Positions 21,318-23,016 of a stretch of DNA of 23,016 bases are shown here, in pieces. This DNA comes from G039029935 sp039029935 (GTDB lineage Bacteria; Chloroflexota; Anaerolineae; Caldilineales; Caldilineaceae): positions 1 through 23,016 of the forward strand of contig JBCCFC010000033.1 of the NCBI GenBank assembly GCA_039029935.1, written 5' to 3'. Below the pieces are notes generated by a model. The model saw only the letters and a list, made by a program, of their open reading frames with translations. It ran no database searches and was not told where the DNA came from. Positions within the stretch are counted from its first letter, which is position 1, and each line of letters begins with the position of its first letter. A program made the position numbers and the translations under genes.

Positions 21318-22106
21318 ATGGACAAATCGCAACTCATTTCACTATACATCCAGGATCAACGAATCGATGTGACCTATCCCGATACTCGTAGAGAAGTCAC
21401 GCCCGATGTCGTGCGGCATATTGACACATCCGGCGAGGGCGAAGGAACAGTCATCTATAGCCAGTTGACCGAAGCCAATGCGGAGGCAAGCATCTGTGAA
21501 CAAGTAGCCTATTTTGAAAGCATTGAGCAGAGCTTTGAATGGAAAGTCTATGATTATGACACACCGCCAGATTTGAAGGAGCGATTGGATGCCGTTGGTT
21601 TTGTGGTTGAAGAAGCTGATGCGATCATGGTGCTTGATTTGGATGACGCCCCCAGTAGACTCTGGCAACCCATTCGTCATGACATTCAGCAGATTACTGA
21701 GCCAGAAAAACTCATTGATGTCCAAACCGTTGAAGAACGAGTTTGGGACGAGGATGCATCTTGGGTGGTCGATTACTTAGACAGTGTACTTCGCCAGTAC
21801 CCAGATCAGATGAGCGTCTATGTCGCGTATGTCGATGACCAACCCGCCAGTGCGGCTTGGACTTATTTTCCTCAACAAAGTCAATTTGCCAGCTTGTGGG
21901 GTGGCGCAACCGTCAGACGATTTCGCCAGCAAGGACTCTACACAGCACTCTTAGCGATACGCGCACAGGAGGCCAAAGCACGTCAGGTGCGCTATCTTAC
22001 TGTCGATGCCAGCCCGATGAGCCGCCCTATTTTGGAGAAATTTGGTTTTCAGATGATCGCTTATGCTTACGCATGTAAATGGACATGTCAACCATCTCGT
22101 ACCTAA
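21318..22106 (+). CDS. GNAT-family N-acetyltransferase with N-terminal extension
   Basis: This 262-residue protein carries an acetyltransferase domain at about 165-250, with the acetyl-CoA loop RRFRQQGLYTALLA (200-213) and the closing strand-helix ILEKFGFQMIAYA. Residues 1-160 are less typical and end in a GNAT-like half (LKERLDAVGFVVEEADAIMVLDL), so the protein may be a tandem GNAT with a degenerate first half. AGGGGAG precedes ATG 21318, nine bases after the GFA stop, so the two form an operon. Substrate unknown; a shared role in small-molecule detoxification is only a guess. Confidence 0.85.
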   Translation: MDKSQLISLYIQDQRIDVTYPDTRREVTPDVVRHIDTSGEGEGTVIYSQLTEANAEASICEQVAYFESIEQSFEWKVYDYDTPPDLKERLDAVGFVVEEADAIMVLDLDDAPSRLWQPIRHDIQQITEPEKLIDVQTVEERVWDEDASWVVDYLDSVLRQYPDQMSVYVAYVDDQPASAAWTYFPQQSQFASLWGGATVRRFRQQGLYTALLAIRAQEAKARQVRYLTVDASPMSRPILEKFGFQMIAYAYACKWTCQPSRT

Positions 22107-22259
22107 TCTGCGCCATTCCGTGCTCTAATAGTACACTCCGGGAAGTCCTGCCCAACACAGACCCGACGAATACTTTTGTCCTATGCATGTAACCGCTAGA
22201 TGCATTTGATTGAGATGCACCATACTATTTTTGCATAGATTAATGGTAAGATATACAGT

Positions 22260-22305
22260 ACGTGATAAAGCACGTTTCCGACAATAGACTGGGTGCCAAG
22301 CCCAG
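22260..22305 (+). promoter_or_regulatory. Two small hairpins upstream of the small Asn/Gly-rich protein gene
   Basis: ACGTG/CACGT flank a 6-nt loop (22260-22275), and CTGGG/CCCAG flank a 7-nt loop (22289-22305). Both precede the ribosome-binding site of the gene at 22351. They might be an operator or leader structure; stems of 5 bp are short. The rest of 22107-22350 shows three ATGCA-type words (22183-22216) and nothing else. Confidence 0.3.
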
Positions 22306-22350
22306 CAATCTTCAATTTATTCAAGCATAAAAAGAAAGGGGCCATCCCAA

Positions 22351-22737
22351 ATGAGCGAAATTAACGTTGGCAATATATCCAACAGTACAGGTGTCGCTGT
22401 TGGATCAAATATCCGTCAGAATATTAATACGGGGACACGTTCTATAGAGGAATCAACAACCATAGAGAAATTGCTGGCAGAGCTATTCGCCTTTGTTAAA
22501 GAGCATCTGACAGATAAAAAGCAACGTAAAAAGGCAAAAGACCAATTAAGTATCATCGAAGCAGAGATGACGAAGGTCGACGGGGCAGATGACAAAAAAG
22601 TTGCGGGGGCGATTAGAAAAATCGGTGTGATGGACAGTCAAATGACAAACCAACTTATCGAAATTTTTAAAGACCCAATTATGGCTGAAGCCATAGGACC
22701 AATAACTGAATATGAGTTGAGTCAGTTAGGTGAATAG
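22351..22737 (+). CDS. Small protein with Asn/Gly-rich N-terminal motif and helical body
   Basis: This 128-residue protein has no family name I can give. The N-terminus (INVGNISNSTGVAVGSNI, 4-21) is a short beta-like Asn/Gly/Ser segment. From memory, similar segments (ISxSTGVAIG-type) open many small or multi-domain proteins of filamentous bacteria and Chloroflexota, sometimes ones linked to conflict or signalling modules. Residues 32-75 are highly charged and helical (KEHLTDKKQRKKAKDQLSIIEAEM). The rest is helical, with no catalytic motif, signal peptide or membrane segment. AAAGGGG lies about nine bases before ATG 22351. A small interrupted gene follows 127 bp downstream. The coding call is good; function unknown. 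Confidence 0.7.
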   Translation: MSEINVGNISNSTGVAVGSNIRQNINTGTRSIEESTTIEKLLAELFAFVKEHLTDKKQRKKAKDQLSIIEAEMTKVDGADDKKVAGAIRKIGVMDSQMTNQLIEIFKDPIMAEAIGPITEYELSQLGE

Positions 22738-22864
22738 TCAACTGAACTGTCATAACCGAGGCTTACTCTCGTCAATCATGGTGTAACACTATGCTCCAAA
22801 CGTGAATCGAATCAGTTTGGAAAGATCTAAAACCTGTTCTACAAATCAATAAGGAGTATTTAAG

Positions 22865-23016
22865 ATGACATTTGATGTTGTGATACAACAGCAAGGGTAC
22901 AATAATTTTATTGCTAGACCTGTGCTGTGACCCGATGAATCTGTCCGAGCTGAAAGTCAAGAAAGTGCATTGGCGTTAATTCGTAGGCGTATTCGTGAAT
23001 TGTTGACCCAAACTCA
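22865..23016 (+). pseudogene. Small HicB-like ORF interrupted by an in-frame TGA, runs off right edge
   Basis: AAGGAG (22851-22856) lies eight bases before ATG 22865. The frame reads MTFDVVIQQQGYNNFIARPV-L, then TGA at 22928-22930 (codon 22), then PDESVRAESQESALALIRRR to the window edge with no further stop. The two halves join into a sensible small beta-alpha protein, resembling HicB-type or related antitoxin-like folds, in which a Trp (TGG) is expected exactly at the stop. One G-to-A change would explain it. TGA is a normal stop elsewhere in the window (transferase gene, 3182-3184), so genome-wide recoding is unlikely. It may be a recent pseudogene, a sequence error or a readthrough site. 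Confidence 0.65.

Noticed and set aside
22928..22930. Genome-wide reading of TGA as tryptophan
   Set aside because: TGA ends the transferase gene at 3182-3184, and conserved tryptophans elsewhere use TGG.

Overview
The window reads as ordinary bacterial chromosome of moderate G+C, most likely from a member of the Chloroflexota. That is an inference. It rests on the Thr/Pro 'TPTPTFTP'-type linker of the large membrane protein, a fused ATP sulfurylase/APS kinase, an LRR-clostripain exoprotein, and tandem glyoxalase, DUF2961, PhyH and EF-hand genes lying side by side. Five plausible sigma70-type promoters with a TTGAC box and a 17-nt spacer can be read directly, three of them with good -10 boxes. 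No tRNA, rRNA, CRISPR array, transposase or phage gene was seen.

Layout. 1-5418 (minus strand): a secreted LRR-Fn3-clostripain protein running off the left edge, a MraY/WecA-type polyprenyl-phosphate sugar-phosphate transferase, and an NAD-dependent sugar epimerase/dehydratase; the last two suggest surface polysaccharide synthesis. 5445-7162: heptamer repeats on both sides of an amidase gene. 7182-9586 (plus): sulfate activation by a Sat-CysC fusion followed by a second, stand-alone CysC. 9728-12241: a single-pass membrane protein with three Cys-patterned jelly-roll domains and an SH3-like tail. 12254-13363 (minus): a stop/start-coupled GNAT plus histidine-phosphatase pair. 13607-14404: a double VOC protein behind a near-consensus promoter. 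14481-15920 (minus): a PCMT-like methyltransferase with long extensions. 16103-18413 (plus): a DUF2961 protein and a PhyH dioxygenase in one operon. 18638-20629 (minus): two paralogous four-EF-hand proteins with a small cupin between them, in a region rich in small structured repeats. 20928-22106: a GFA-family zinc protein and a GNAT in one operon. 22351-23016: a small protein with an Asn/Gly-rich N-terminus, then a small ORF interrupted by an in-frame TGA.

The most unusual content is non-coding. A 79-bp element able to fold into a cloverleaf occurs in two full copies and one partial copy, with a compensatory stem change and an inverted loop between copies. Three loci carry tandem repeats with the same 7-bp period but different sequences, one of them forming a 28-bp hairpin in the sat-cysC leader. 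There is also a 160-bp MITE-like element with a second partial copy, a 32-bp perfect palindrome, and a 19-bp inverted repeat around a 47-nt loop. Several protein starts were moved downstream of the longest reading frame because the Shine-Dalgarno site, a promoter or a repeat element shows that the upstream part is not coding.
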